Shown one piece after another: positions 10,961 through 22,225 of a stretch of 64,000 bases of DNA (its first letter is position 1; the number at the start of each line of letters is the position of its first letter). The notes beneath the pieces are model-generated. The model was given only the letters and a program-made list of their open reading frames with translations. It was not told the DNA's origin and searched no databases. A program made the translations under genes and the position numbers. The DNA is taken from assembly GCA_003971905.1 (NCBI GenBank), contig RSEE01000129.1, positions 1 to 64,000 of the forward strand, given 5' to 3'. Source of the stretch: Moniliella sp. 'wahieum' (taxonomy: Eukaryota > Basidiomycota > Moniliellomycetes > Moniliellales > Moniliellaceae).

Positions 10961-12838
10961 CCATTGCGTCTCCCTTTGTTCTCCCCTCCCGAAGTCGCGC
11001 CCCCCACGCCTCCGCTGCCCGCACAGACCGGCCAGGTCCTGACCCAGTATGACTGGGTGTTCCTTAATATGGAACCCGCATTGATCCCCGCCCAAAACTG
11101 ATCGAAAATGGGTCGAACTCTCGGCCTGGTCCCAGCAGCAGCCCCAAGCTCTTCCCCAACTCACTCCCGGTGCTGGCCGCAATGACCTCCACGACGCACA
11201 AGCCGTTCCGCACAGCGAACGCATTCCTCATCACAACCTTACTGCCGCCGACCATCAACGTCATTCATACTAAAGACGAAAACAATTATCCGCACGACCC
11301 TACTCAATACCAGGGCCATGATTCTCTCTACTGTTGTACATGTACGACGACGACCCCCACTCACACTTCTCTGGTATGATGTACTGACCGACGCGCTTGT
11401 GCAGGCCGGAACGTACAGGTATGCAGACGGAGATGGATCATCAAGAGTGTCCGAGCACTAGTGCAACCACATGGATCAAACCAGTGCCCGCTTTTCATTT
11501 ATATGTGGGAGATGTTAATGGTTCCTATTGAAGCGCCAAGTCGTATGCCTCCAAGCTCCGTCTCGTCTTGGCTCCAATATCCTGCATATTCGAGTACCCT
11601 CTCCCCTCTAATCCCAAATGGGAACCAAGTCCAAGGGATAGTGCGGCAAATTGTGCGTCGGCTAGACATTCGTTACAGAAGGCGATCGAGGCGAAGGGCC
11701 CGAGTGAACAAGAAAAGGTTCCAATGCGTAACGTGGCTCGACTTAAAAACACAATGTGCAAGGTGTGCAAACGCAACGTGCCAAGAGCCTGGACTTCTGC
11801 ATTGGGGATTGTATCACCTGACTGATGCTCTTGCGAGTCAACAATGGGTCAAACCACTCGCTACCCCTGCCTGAAATCCCCCAGTTGCCCCACTGGTTGT
11901 TCATTTTGCGGTTCGTGCTTGCAGCAACCCCTCCGCCATCTGTTTCGCTCGAGACGAGAGAAACGTATCTGGCACAGGCCAAACTCCCCTGGGTAGGTGA
12001 GCAGCAACGGCACCAGGCAAGTCATCCGGGGCGACAATCGGGGCAATGTGGTCGGTCAATGGTAGGACCAAGTTGGCATCCCGATGTCCGTCGCTTTGGG
12101 CAGATCAGTCTTGCTCTCCTCTTGGCTTTGCTCCACAGGCCAACGCATCGACTTGGGCAGCGAGGCGAACGTATGGGTGCACCAGGTGGGTGATCGGCAG
12201 CCAACGAGAGGCATTCGAGCCCGCCCCTCGTCATGGCACAAGGAAACGACGACGGTTTTGCTCGCCTGCCAGGATACGAAGCTGCTGCCTCCTGTGACTA
12301 CATCGCTCGGCTCCTGGCTGATCGAGAAAGCAGAAGCGCTCGATCCCAGCTGGAGGTCGGTGGTGCCCTCAAATCCAGCGTCCACATTTCCTGGCCACGG
12401 GGTCATGACTGGGTTGCGGGACATTCTGGCCACTATGGTAGAGCCCGAGCCATTCAACAACACTCAGCGAGTCGGGCGCTGCTACGCCACTATCACCCGC
12501 ACTGAGATCGCGATGGCAAACGCAGGTGCTCCAAAGAGCCCATCCATATCCAACGGCCTAACCCCTTCGACCTTCGAGACAAGACGCGCGGCGCCTATTT
12601 TACGTCGTATTTGCCATCCGCTCGCCGCCGTCCTGAGGCACACGCGCTGTGTAAGGAGATGAACACCTTGTTCGACATAGAGGCCAAAAAAAAGCACCAG
12701 CGTACAATCCTTGTGCAACGAGTGCGTAGCTCTGTTCCCTTGGTCTTCGCTGCGGGTGACTCCACCTGTGGTTACACATCCGCTGTGCAAGCTAAGGTAT
12801 AAGGATCACTGCATCCAAACGCGCCACCCCTGTAAGAC
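10961..12838. other. Unassigned stretch with weak ORFs
   Basis: It contains an open frame of 192 codons at 12084-12662 (+) and short frames nearby, none with a recognisable domain, plus intron-like CTGAC/CAG motifs near 11390. Coding status is undecided. It separates copy B of the repeated family from the reverse transcriptase relic. Confidence 0.3.
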
Positions 12839-14837
12839 ATGGATCAAGGTGCTTTGCTTGATTTCCCTGCCGACCACGTTGCAAAACCACAGCCTAGGAG
12901 TCGGACTATGGTACTTTGGCTGTACAAGAATGCAAGACTAGAAGATGTGTATTCGCAGAACGTTCTGGACTGCGTGCGCTACTTTGGCTACGAATGTGTC
13001 CAAGGCGCTCTTGAATGGAGATGGGGCGGGCAATGGCAACTTATTCCTTCTCCGCATTTCCACCGCCACCTTATCCTCCGCCTTGCCCGCCGTCTGGAGG
13101 TCGTGGCGAATCATGTGCCCCCTTCCGTGATACGCGTGAACTATGCCGGTGGGAACTAGCGTAACACCAACAGCTCAGGCGCGCACGGGCTACGCCATGC
13201 AGTCGGTGCTCAGCCCAGTCTGGCAGCCGAAGCGGACCACCCGGCAGTTCCGCAGTCCCGATTCGGATCCATTGTGGAGTGCGCTGTGCTCTCGCCGCCG
13301 GGCAGCACAATGGTGCGGCGTCAGTTCAAGGAGGCGGCCGGTCGATTGGGAAGAGCGTATTTGGATCATCCCGATGATTACGCCGTGTTCAACCTGTTTG
13401 CCCTGTCGAAGGCGGATTTGCGGGGGGGGCTCTTCGGCCGACGTTGTGCCACCCTGAAGGCGTATCCGGAGGTGGCTTGACCGCCAACTATGGAGACGGG
13501 CTCTGCAGAGCGCCAGCGTTCCGATGATTTGACCCATGCACACCGCTAGGTCAAAGAGGGAATGCTGGGGCGTGCGGCGCGTACGCTGCGTCCCCAGGAT
13601 GCGGCGGTGGGGTTTGGGCCGGAAACGGTTGAGGCCCTGGGTGCGAAGCATCCTGCAGGCCCGAAGAACCCGCTGGCTGGTTTGGTGGTTCGGCAAATGT
13701 CGGAGCGGGACCCGCCTGGTTAAACAGGCGACACCGCAGCGGCGAACGCCGGTGAGCCACCCCCCCAATGGTTTTGGAGTTGGATGATAAGGACATCTAT
13801 CGCGCGGCAAGCAGCTTCTCCCGGGACGTGGGCGGAGGCGTGGGCGGATGGTCGGTTTCTTCTATAGTTGGCTTTAAAGCGCGATGACTTTAGAGCGGCT
13901 CTCAAGCCAAGGCGGTGCCATGTTTCATGGGACGTGCCCGGGTGCTCAGCTGTTGTGCACCAGTAGGTTGACGGCACTTGCGAAGCCTGACGGTGGAGTG
14001 AGACCGATCGCCTGTGGTGAACTTTACCGCGTAATGGCCAAGGCACTTCTTCTTTATTGGGATGTGGTTACTCCTCTGCTCCACACGCAGTTGGGCGTCA
14101 AGTCCAAGGGCGGGGTGGAGCCGATTGTGCGGCTTATGGATCGTTGGTTAGTGGGGAAGAGAAGGACCCGGCTTGGGCCAAGTTCAACTATGTGCTGTCG
14201 TTGGACTTTAAGAATGCGTTCAACTCGATCGACCGGGCAGCGGTGGCCCAGGCGGTGAGTGACTATTCGCCCGAGCTCCTTCCTTTCTTTCGTTGGGCTG
14301 ATGGGAAGCACACCCAGTTGGTGTTGGGTGGTGCAGGCGGCTTTGGAACCCTCCTGAGCCAGCAGGGAGTGAGGCAGGGCGACCCCTTTGGGCCCTTCTC
14401 TTCCGGCATCCGGGCTGCTCGAGCAGGCGCAGCGCACGTTGGGCGACGATGGGTTGGTGGTGTCCTATTTGGATGACACTTATGTATTGTCGCGCAATGT
14501 CAATGCGTTGCAGCTGGTCTCGCGTGTCGTGGCGCAGAGCAAGACGGGGCTGCAACTCAACCTGAGCAACACGAAGACTATCTCGACGCAGAAGTTGCGT
14601 CTGGAGGGCGGCACCTTCCTCGGCTCGTGCGTGGGTCCCAGAGAAGCTCGGCTCGCTTTTCTGCAGGCAAAGGTGGAGCCTCAGGCGGCGCTTTACCCCT
14701 CCTTGCACGGGATGTCGCTGCAGGACCCCTTGCTCTTGTTGCGCGTGGCTCTGCAACAGAACCTGCGGCACCTGCTCCGCTCGATGCAGACGGACGACCT
14801 GGCGGACCAGCTCCACCAGATCGCTGGTGCGAGGTGA
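12839..14837 (+). pseudogene. Reverse transcriptase of a non-LTR-type element, frameshifted
   Basis: Frames from about 13274 on give successive RT landmarks. An N-terminal region comes first (NLFALSKADLRGG). Then come the KHPAGPKNPL segment near 13640, KPDGGVRPIACGE (fingers) near 13985, SLDFKNAFNSIDR (motif A) near 14200, LLSQQGVRQGDPFGPF (motif B) near 14350, and SYLDDTYVL (catalytic YxDD, here YLDD) near 14463. A thumb-like helical tail runs to the stop near 14837. At least four frame changes and stops (near 13700, 13960, 14080, 14398) make it non-functional as read. The catalytic aspartates are still present. No endonuclease or RNase H is evident. It lies between copies B and C of the repeated family and may have inserted into it. 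The GGVRPIA motif occurs in non-LTR RTs of fungi and other protists; I cannot name the clade. Confidence 0.85.
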
Positions 14838-14974
14838 CGACAATCGGGGGGGCGGATCCGAGCTAGGAGGACGGTCAGAAGTGGCACACGGTTCTTTTCT
14901 CCTTGCCAGCCCGTATGGGTGGCTTAGGCGTTCGGGCGCCACAGTGGTGGCATTCCGGTTGGTTCCATCCACAG

Positions 14975-16625
14975 CTACTGGTAAGGTGCGATTGGATATG
15001 ATGCCTTCCATTGCAGTAGGGAGCTCGTACCCCTGATGAGACTGGCTCACATCGCTCCTGTCCCCCAGGGTGGTGCCGTGGCCAAGATGGAATCGACGCT
15101 GTGATCAAGGCACACCTGGACGCGATGTGGTATATTGTCGGTCCGCTTCTGTTGAATGTTCACATCCGACACGCCTCTCTCGCCCCCACCTGCCTTGCCG
15201 CCTTGCCACCACGCCGAAGTGCCAGACGTACAAATCCTTTTTCACACTGTCATGCACGATGTACCCACAATCTGTTCATCAGGTACAAAGCCACCCGAGC
15301 CTTGCTGTACTGTACTGTACTAACCAGTGCACTAGACAGATCCGAATACGCTAGACGTGGAGAATAGCCGATGGAATGAGCAAATGGTCACCCCGCTATG
15401 TGCAGAGGCATTCCCCGCACCAGATTAACCACCCCGCCAGGCAACGACAACCTCGGATGGTGCCGGGGCAGGTTTGCCAGGGCCGTACCAACGTTGACCG
15501 GGGGGGCGCTGCAGATGAAAACAACGGACAGGCGCTGCAAGAACTTGAGGTGCAAGATAAAGGCATGGATCGAGTCATTACCAGCTTCTGCCGCAATGTG
15601 ATGCATGAAGTAGGGGCTGCGCCTGCAGATTGCCTCGCCCGAGCCGAGGAATGTTGATCAGATATGGGGGCGTGGAGGCAAACAGGATGAAGAGCTGTGC
15701 CGCTACTGATTGTCCTCCGGGATATGCTTGGCCGCGGTGCCCGCTTCTCGTTGTGCTTACCGACCCCACGATGGGCCCAGCGCCACCTTTGTTGGTGTGG
15801 ATACCTGGACGTGGTTCATATCCTTCTGCGGTGGCCCAAGTGGCTGACATTTCGGATTGGCCAGACGCAGTTGGAGCGCCCACATTCGTGCAGCCGTTGT
15901 CACATCAGCGTCCCTAAGCAGTCGTGCAGGGCGTTCAAGGAGAGAGTACCTCCACTGCGTGCTTTGGCCATAGGCAGCAGCATTGGCAAAGGCAAGGCAT
16001 GCTTCGCACTCGCCCGCGGCTTCGCCAACCGCGCAAGAAGGCGGCGGCGCACGCAAACCCAGCAGCCCCACGAACAACCGCCAGTCGACCGCCCCCGCCA
16101 CGCCGCCCCGAACAGCGGCTGTCCGTCGCATCCGCGCGTGGCTCATGGCGGCGGAGTGGGCTTGGCCAACCGGCTGAGGGTCCCCGTTGGGGCTGACGGG
16201 TAACCGCCTGGCTTGACGCGCCGAAGCAGTCGCAATTCATATATTCATCCGGATGGCTGCGGCCAGCCGCCTATAAGCCTGGCACCGCGTCCGATTTGAT
16301 CTCGTCGCGTCTGTGCGGCTTTTGCTTCTTCGCCACCAGCCATCACTTGCGGACCGCTGCGGCCCTCGTGCCTTCCTCTCGCTGCGCACCAAGGCGGATG
16401 CGTCACGGGGCGCACACTCCTTGCGTCCGCTTCTTGCACCCCATCCTTGTTCTTCAACACCCGAACTAGCATCGAGCGCGCGGCTGGGTTAGCGAGGTCG
16501 ACACTGCGTGGTGAAATACAAATCAACCTGAAGGCAGCCCACCCAGGGGGTGCCGTAACATGATGGGGGTGATGCCCGTACGTGTTCATACCTGTGCTGC
16601 CAAACCAAGCTACTGGCGTTTCACA
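14975..16625 (+). repeat. Intron-bearing repeated family, copy C
   Basis: It begins with GGTAAGGTGCGATTGGATAT (14981), matching copy A near 7110. It continues through an intron-like block ending CTGTCCCCCAG (15070), the IKAHLDAMW segment (about 15100), an intron-like GTACTAACCAGTGC...CAG block (15316-15340), and a segment matching 7540-7720 and 7860-7990 of copy A. Without a break it then passes to the KPSSPTNNRQ segment (about 16045), which in A and B is the leading part, and on to the QINL segment (near 16520) and a GTACGT...CATAG intron (16578-16629). The order implies a tandem arrangement in which the end of one unit is followed by the start of the next. Confidence 0.55.
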
Positions 16626-16629
16626 TAGC

Positions 16630-18479
16630 ACGCAACAGACCGGCTGGCCAGAGGGGATGGGGTATGTTTGGTACGTTCATCTCCGAAGCACCTGTCGGCG
16701 TGTAATGCATCAGAAACCACACCCTACCGCACTGTTTTTTTCCCCTGGTCCAAGCCCAAGCTCCAGGTGAACAAGTTGAGGACGCGTAGCAGGCTGTCTT
16801 GCGGGTCTCCATGGGCTGAAATAGGCGGGAAGCTGGCGGTGGCGGAAGACACGCTGCGAGTAGTGCTTCCAGTGGGCCACGGCGCTGGCGATTGTTGCTC
16901 GCAGTGGTTAGTCCGAGTGATGGAGCAGGCGTGCGTCGCCCGAAGAGCGTTGCAAGCTTTACTAGAGTGAACTGACGCCCTGGCTGCCAAGCCCAGCAAT
17001 GGCTGCCTCTTCCCGCCGCTGTTATGAATACCCACGACTCGTCGACATCCATGCATCCGTGGATCTGTCCGACCCAGTCAATGCTAGTCCGATTGATGCC
17101 CACATTCTCCATTCCCCTCCTCCTTCAGCAGGCTGATCTGCCGTCATGGCCCCGTTTCCGTCATTCTCTCTGCCTCGTGCGTGGAGCCCCCTCTCCCTTC
17201 GGTCCGCTTTTTGGCCCAGCTTTTCCACATGTCCTGCGACAGGCATCGGTTTTGCTTCCTACCCTCAAGCGACTGCTACGCCTCTCCCTGCTCCTGTTTG
17301 GCCTCTGCTTTCCCTTCCCCGACGGACATTAACTCGCCCCCCCGCCGTATTGGACACAAAAGAGTGTTGCGTTCGGATGGTTAGTTCGCGTCGCGCGGGG
17401 GGCTTTGTATTCAAGCTGGGAAGAGATTTCAACTGGAAAAGTGTCACATGCCAGTGCTCTTGTTAGGTATTCTGGCTAAGCCCACGTGGGAAAAAGAAAA
17501 TCAACCGGGGCGGGGAACCGGGGGGGGAAAGAGAGCATAGGACGACAGAGTAAGTAGGAAGATGGGAAAAGTATCCCGACACAGGGTCGGATGCGGTGCC
17601 ACAGACCGGGGGAGCCACCATCAAAAGAGGGGGGACAACACGCCAGTCCCAGATCTCCTGTGGCAACCGCAGGCAGGTGCTTGGGTAAGCTTGGGCGCAC
17701 CGGCGATGTCGAGGAGGAGAAGGAGAGAGAAAGAGAAGCTGACAGGCTGAGAGGGCTTAGAGTTTGAGTGCTGAGGCTGAGGCGGCTGAGCGCTGGGGCC
17801 AACGTACGGCGGAAGCAGGGTGCGTCACGCGTGACGCGCGTCAAGCTTGAAGCTGCAAGTTTGATATGACGCCTGAAACTTGAAGCTTCTGGCAAGCTGA
17901 AACTTGGCACTGCACCGTGCGGGGGCGGCGGGCGGCGCTGGGGAAGAAGACGAGGCTGGCCGGGTGCCGGCGCACCCTGTCGCGCGCAACACGGGCAGCC
18001 CGAGGCAGCGGGCAGGCCGCATCGGGCCGACTGGTGCTCGCCCAGCGGCTGTCCCGCGTGGCGCTGCGGTGCGGCGGACGAGCGTGGGACTGGGCCGGCG
18101 CAAGAGCAGCGCGCGGCCCAAAAAAAAGGCAGGCGATGCAGGAACAGCGCACGTGCCGGCAGCCGAGTGCGCATACGTGCAACCCACACCCGCCATCCCA
18201 CATCCCCACACCGCCTTCCGCCGAGCATGGGTTGCGTGCTGCGGCTGCCGCCTGCTGCCGCGCGGAACGCTCGGGCGCTCGCATGGCGCAAGTCCGCGCC
18301 GCCCACCCTCCGCCCTCCCTCGCCCCACGCCTCCCTTGCCGCCCGCCCACGCCCTGCCCCGCCTCCCGCGAATCATCCGCCCATCCGCGCTCCCCTCGTC
18401 CCCTCGTATCCCTCCCCCCTCGTCTCCCTCTTCCCCTCGTCTCCCCCCCTTCCCCCACCACCCCCTCCGCGCCCTCGCC
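16630..18479. other. No gene seen
   Basis: Mixed sequence without conserved coding signals. Long frames at 17.5-18.5 kb on either strand are composed of Pro/Arg/Ala-rich low-complexity text and have no recognisable domain. The last part may hold the promoter of the phosphodiesterase gene. Confidence 0.4.
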
Positions 18480-20048
18480 ATGCCGCCATCCGCTCCCCCC
18501 GTCGTCGGCGTGCCTGAACCAACCTACAAGGCCCGCCGCGTCCAAGTCGCCGTGTCCATCTGGGCCGGCTGGGTGGCCCTGTACTTGCCCAGGTGTACAA
18601 CCTCGTCATCTACCCCATGGCCGCCGCCCTCTTGGCCCTTACCTCCTCGCTCCAGCGCTCCTACGCAACCGCCCACGGTGTCGATCTCCGCTCCTGCGCC
18701 GCCGATGTATCTCTCCCGCCCCGAGCTCCCCGCCCGCGTCCACGGTAACCGCCCCCGCCCCTCACCCACCTCCCGCCCAAGCGACGAGCCTGCTGCGCTC
18801 GGCTTACATGCGCGGTATGGACGGATACACGCGTTTGTTGGGAGCATTGACGAATGCAACCCGGGGGCTCCCGGACAAGCAACCGCTCAGCCCCTCGCCG
18901 AGCCGTGCCGCCGGCAGCGTTAGCGCCTCGTCCCAGTCGGAGCCTGCGCCGTCCAAGCTCTCTGCTGTATCGCATTCTCCACCCTACAGTCCATCCACGC
19001 CGCACGCAACTTTGTCCAACCCTTCCTCGATGCGGGCGCCCCGCCTCCCTTGCCCGAGTGTTGGGGACACCGTGGCGCCTCGGGCGTGTTCCGGAGAATA
19101 CGATGGCCTCGTTTGAACGTGCGGTTGAAGACGGTTCCGAGGGCATTGAGACGGGTGTGTCTTTTTCTGATTTGTCTCCCTCTCACGTGGGAGCTCCCGA
19201 ACTAACACGGTACCCACAGATGTGCACATCACCCAGGACAACGTCATTGTCATGTTCCACGATCCTTCGCTCGAACGCACCACCGATGGGCATGGCTTGA
19301 TTCAGGACCAAAACTGGTACGGCGGGGTGGAGCTGGTCCGGACAACCAAAACGCCTGTGCAGCAAATCCCTCGGTTGAGCAACTATGCGACCTGATGATG
19401 CGTCCTAACTGCCGCCACGTCAAAGCAAACATTGACATTAAGCCGGAAAACGATCCGGCACGCCTGTTCCCGCTGATGGGCGAGCTGGTACGCAAGTACC
19501 CCAACTGGGAGACTGATTTGGCCCCACGTATCCTGCTTGGCTGTGGCATCCCAAGTTTATCCCTTATGCCGTGCAACACGTTCCCGAGCTGACGCGCATG
19601 CACATTGGCGGCAGCCCCTCCGTTGCGCGGCAGTACTTTTGGCCGTACGTGAGCGGTTTCAGTATGCAGTTTGCCTCCCTTCTTCCAGCGGAGGGGCAGG
19701 CGTTTTTGCGTGACGCCAAGGCAGCCGGGAAGACAGTGACCGCCTGGACGGTCAACTTGCCCGATGAAATGGTCGAGGCGTCACGGTGGGGAGTGGATGC
19801 CGTTGACGGACAACACGGCCACCTTTCATCGTCTGCGCGAAGATTTGCGGAAGGACTTTGTCGCGACCGAGCGCAAGTACGTCTCGCCGCTCTGGGCCTG
19901 GTCCCGCTGGCGCTACTACTCCTGGCCGGCCTGGGTGTTGCAGACGACGCGACTGGCTGTCCTGGAGATGCGCGCGAAACAGCCGTTTGCCTTTACGCCA
20001 GAGCAGTACGAGACGCTCGAAACGCTCCTGGAAAAAAAGCAAGAGTAA
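18480..20048 (+). CDS. Glycerophosphodiester phosphodiesterase (GDPD) family, membrane-anchored
   Basis: Hydrolyses glycerophosphodiesters or phosphatidylglycerol-type lipids; the fungal Pgc1 group is the closest I can suggest. An N-terminal hydrophobic stretch (YNLVIYPMAAALLALTSSL) could anchor it. The GDPD landmarks follow in order: WGHRGASG (19061), PENTMASFERA, IET-DVHITQD across an intron, FHDPSLERTTDGHG, ANIDIKPEN, and near the C terminus TAWTVNLPDEM and LTDNTATF. The catalytic His pair and the metal-binding Glu/Asp residues are present. Intron 19155-19219 (GTGTGT donor, ACTAAC branch, CACAG acceptor). Single missing bases break the frame near 18597, 19087, 19377, 19544 and 19799, while flanking sequence stays conserved, so assembly error is likelier than loss. 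The start ATG is the first before the hydrophobic segment; the 18.7-19.0 kb part is low complexity and uncertain. Confidence 0.85.
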
Positions 20049-20592
20049 CGACAAGTAGAACACATCTTGCCTTGGCCATCTGCCCTTGGAACGCATCGCT
20101 TTGGTATCGCCTCATCTCATTCAATGTACATGTTCATCGGGACTCTCCGGGCCCCGCGGCTGCTCCCCTGGGAGGGGCAGTGTGCCGTGTACCCGACCTG
20201 TGCGCGCTGAGCTCGGCGCTGGCTAGCGACTAGTGGCTGCGGGATATAGGGAGTGGCTGCGGCAGATCGATAGAAGGTGCCAGGGAGAACAGCGGGTAAG
20301 CGTACCGGTGAGGTGGCTGGGGGCCGTGCTATGATTGTGGCCACTCGTAAAAAGCCGGCGGAGCGCGGCCGGGGCACGGGCCACTGTGGTTATTTATCAC
20401 TAGAAAATCACCGCAGTCTCCACACTGGCGCCCTGGCAGGAGCGGGGCATGGACCAAATGAAGCGAGAAGAGACCGTGCTTGCTGGGCGGATGGACGCGG
20501 CAGGTTAAAGCGTCGGGTGTTGGCTTGTGGGTCTGCTCCTTTTCCATCCCCCCTAACCCCCATCCCCCTCGTGCCCTGCTCCGCTTACCAGG

Positions 20593-22225
20593 ATGCCTCT
20601 CGACATCGACGCGGTGCGTGCGCAGTTCCCTGCGATCCAAGCGAACCCCAACTTTGTGTTTTGCGAGAACGCAGGTGGGTCGCAAGTGCTAGGCTCGGTC
20701 GCCGACGGGGTGCGGGACTACCTGCTGGAGACGAGCATCCAGCTCGCGCCTACCCCTTGGCGCAACAGGCCATCGCATCGATCCAGGATGGCACTGCGGC
20801 AGCAGCTGTGTACGCCGATGCCGAATCGCCCAACTGCATAATGACTGCAGCATCCTCGACGCAGATGGTGGAGAACCTGTCACGGATGATTGAGGGTACG
20901 ATCATCCGACAACGGCGCGGGCTGTACCAAGGCCCTGAGCCCACGTGGAACGAGGCGATGAAATCATTGTCCCAAGCGGACCACGAGGCGAACCGGGGTG
21001 CGTGGCTTCGCTTGGCAGAGCGGCAAAAGCTGGTGATCAAGGAATGGCCATCACGCCTATCCCCAACGAAGCTGAGCGCAACCCGTATGCAGTCGAGCTC
21101 AATGTGGCATCGCTCGAGCCTCTGCTAGGCCCGCGGACTCGTCTCGTTGCCTTCACCGCCTGCTCGAATGTGCTGGGTAACTTGACGCCCATCAAAGCGG
21201 CTGCGCAGGCCGTCAAGCGCAAGGCGCCCCAGGCTTACACCATGGTGGATGCCGTAGCGTTTGCCCCACACAAGCGAGTGACTCCGCGGGAATGGGGCGT
21301 GGACATGGTGACCTGGTCCTGGTACAAGGTGTATGGCCCCCATACGGCGAGCATGTACCTATCGCCTCGGGTGCGTGGGGTGGTGATGGGCCCGGCCGAT
21401 GCGGATGAGAAGGACGCGCTGGGTGTATGGAAAGATTCGTACCTCCTCTGCCCTTCTCACCAAGAACAACCACCACTTTTCATTCGCTCGAAAGCATGTA
21501 TTCCTTCCAGCCTTCGAGCCAACAATATGAGTTGGTCGCATCCATCAGGTATGTTTCCTTTTTGATTTACTCTTAGGGTTGTGCTGGTGCTGTACAAACG
21601 AGACACTGACGACGCCGAATGCCTTTGTGCTGCGTGCTCTGCTAGGGACATTGTAAACTACCTCCTATGGATTGGCCAGTCTGGCAAGACGGCAGCGCCG
21701 AAGCGAGTGGACTATGCTTCGCTCTATCCTGACGCGGGTGGGGCTGGATACGCGAGTGCCAATGGATCGACGTCCACGGGGGAAGGGGCCAAGAAGCTGA
21801 TGACACTGCAAAACCAGATGAACGAGTCGTATGACGCGATCAAGGAGCAAGAGCGGGGCCTTCTGAGTGAACTGATGGGCTTCCTTACATCGGAAAAGAT
21901 GCGGGCCAAGGGGGTGCGGGTGGTGGGGACTGAGTCGGCGGATCCGAATGTGCGTGCCCCACGGTGGGCTTTGTGATTGTCGACGCGACTGGGCGGGCGG
22001 CGGGGGACAAGAGCCAGCGGTTTGCAGCAAGTGTTGATTGAGCAGGTGGGCAAGCGGATGGGGCTGCAGCAAGGGCACATGTACGCTTACGCGCTGCTGG
22101 TCGCACCGCCACTGTCGATTGCCGAGGCGGACGGGGTGGTGCGGGTGTCGTTTGTGCACTACAACACCATTGGTGAAGTGCGGGAAGTGTGCCAGGCGAT
22201 CGAGTCGGCACTGGCCGCACTCTAA
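20593..22225 (+). CDS. Cysteine desulfurase-like class-V aminotransferase (VC1184-type)
   Basis: A PLP-dependent fold-type I enzyme. It begins MPLDIDAVRAQFPAI, followed by the substrate/cofactor segment FCENAGGSQV. The cofactor aspartate lies in MVDAVAFAPH and the Schiff-base lysine in SWYKVYGPH (about 21317). The C-terminal small domain ends with GVVRVSFVHYNT, typical of the family annotated as cysteine desulfurase-like, VC1184 subfamily. Sulfur transfer from cysteine is the family assignment; the true substrate is unproven. It is not the mitochondrial Nfs1. One intron fits 21549-21645 (GTATGT, CTGAC, GCTAG), joining ELVASI to RDIVNYLLW. Single-base losses shift the frame near 20745, 20960, 21045 and 21955. 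It follows the phosphodiesterase by about 540 bp on the same strand, probably with its own promoter. Confidence 0.85.

Noticed and set aside
5000-17000. Telomere-linked RecQ helicase genes
   Set aside because: The location suggested them, but no helicase motif (Walker A GxGKS, DExH) is readable in any frame of the repeated family.
17917-19116. 399-codon Pro/Arg-rich frame on the + strand
   Set aside because: Composition follows C-rich DNA; the phosphodiesterase gene occupies the 3' half in other frames.
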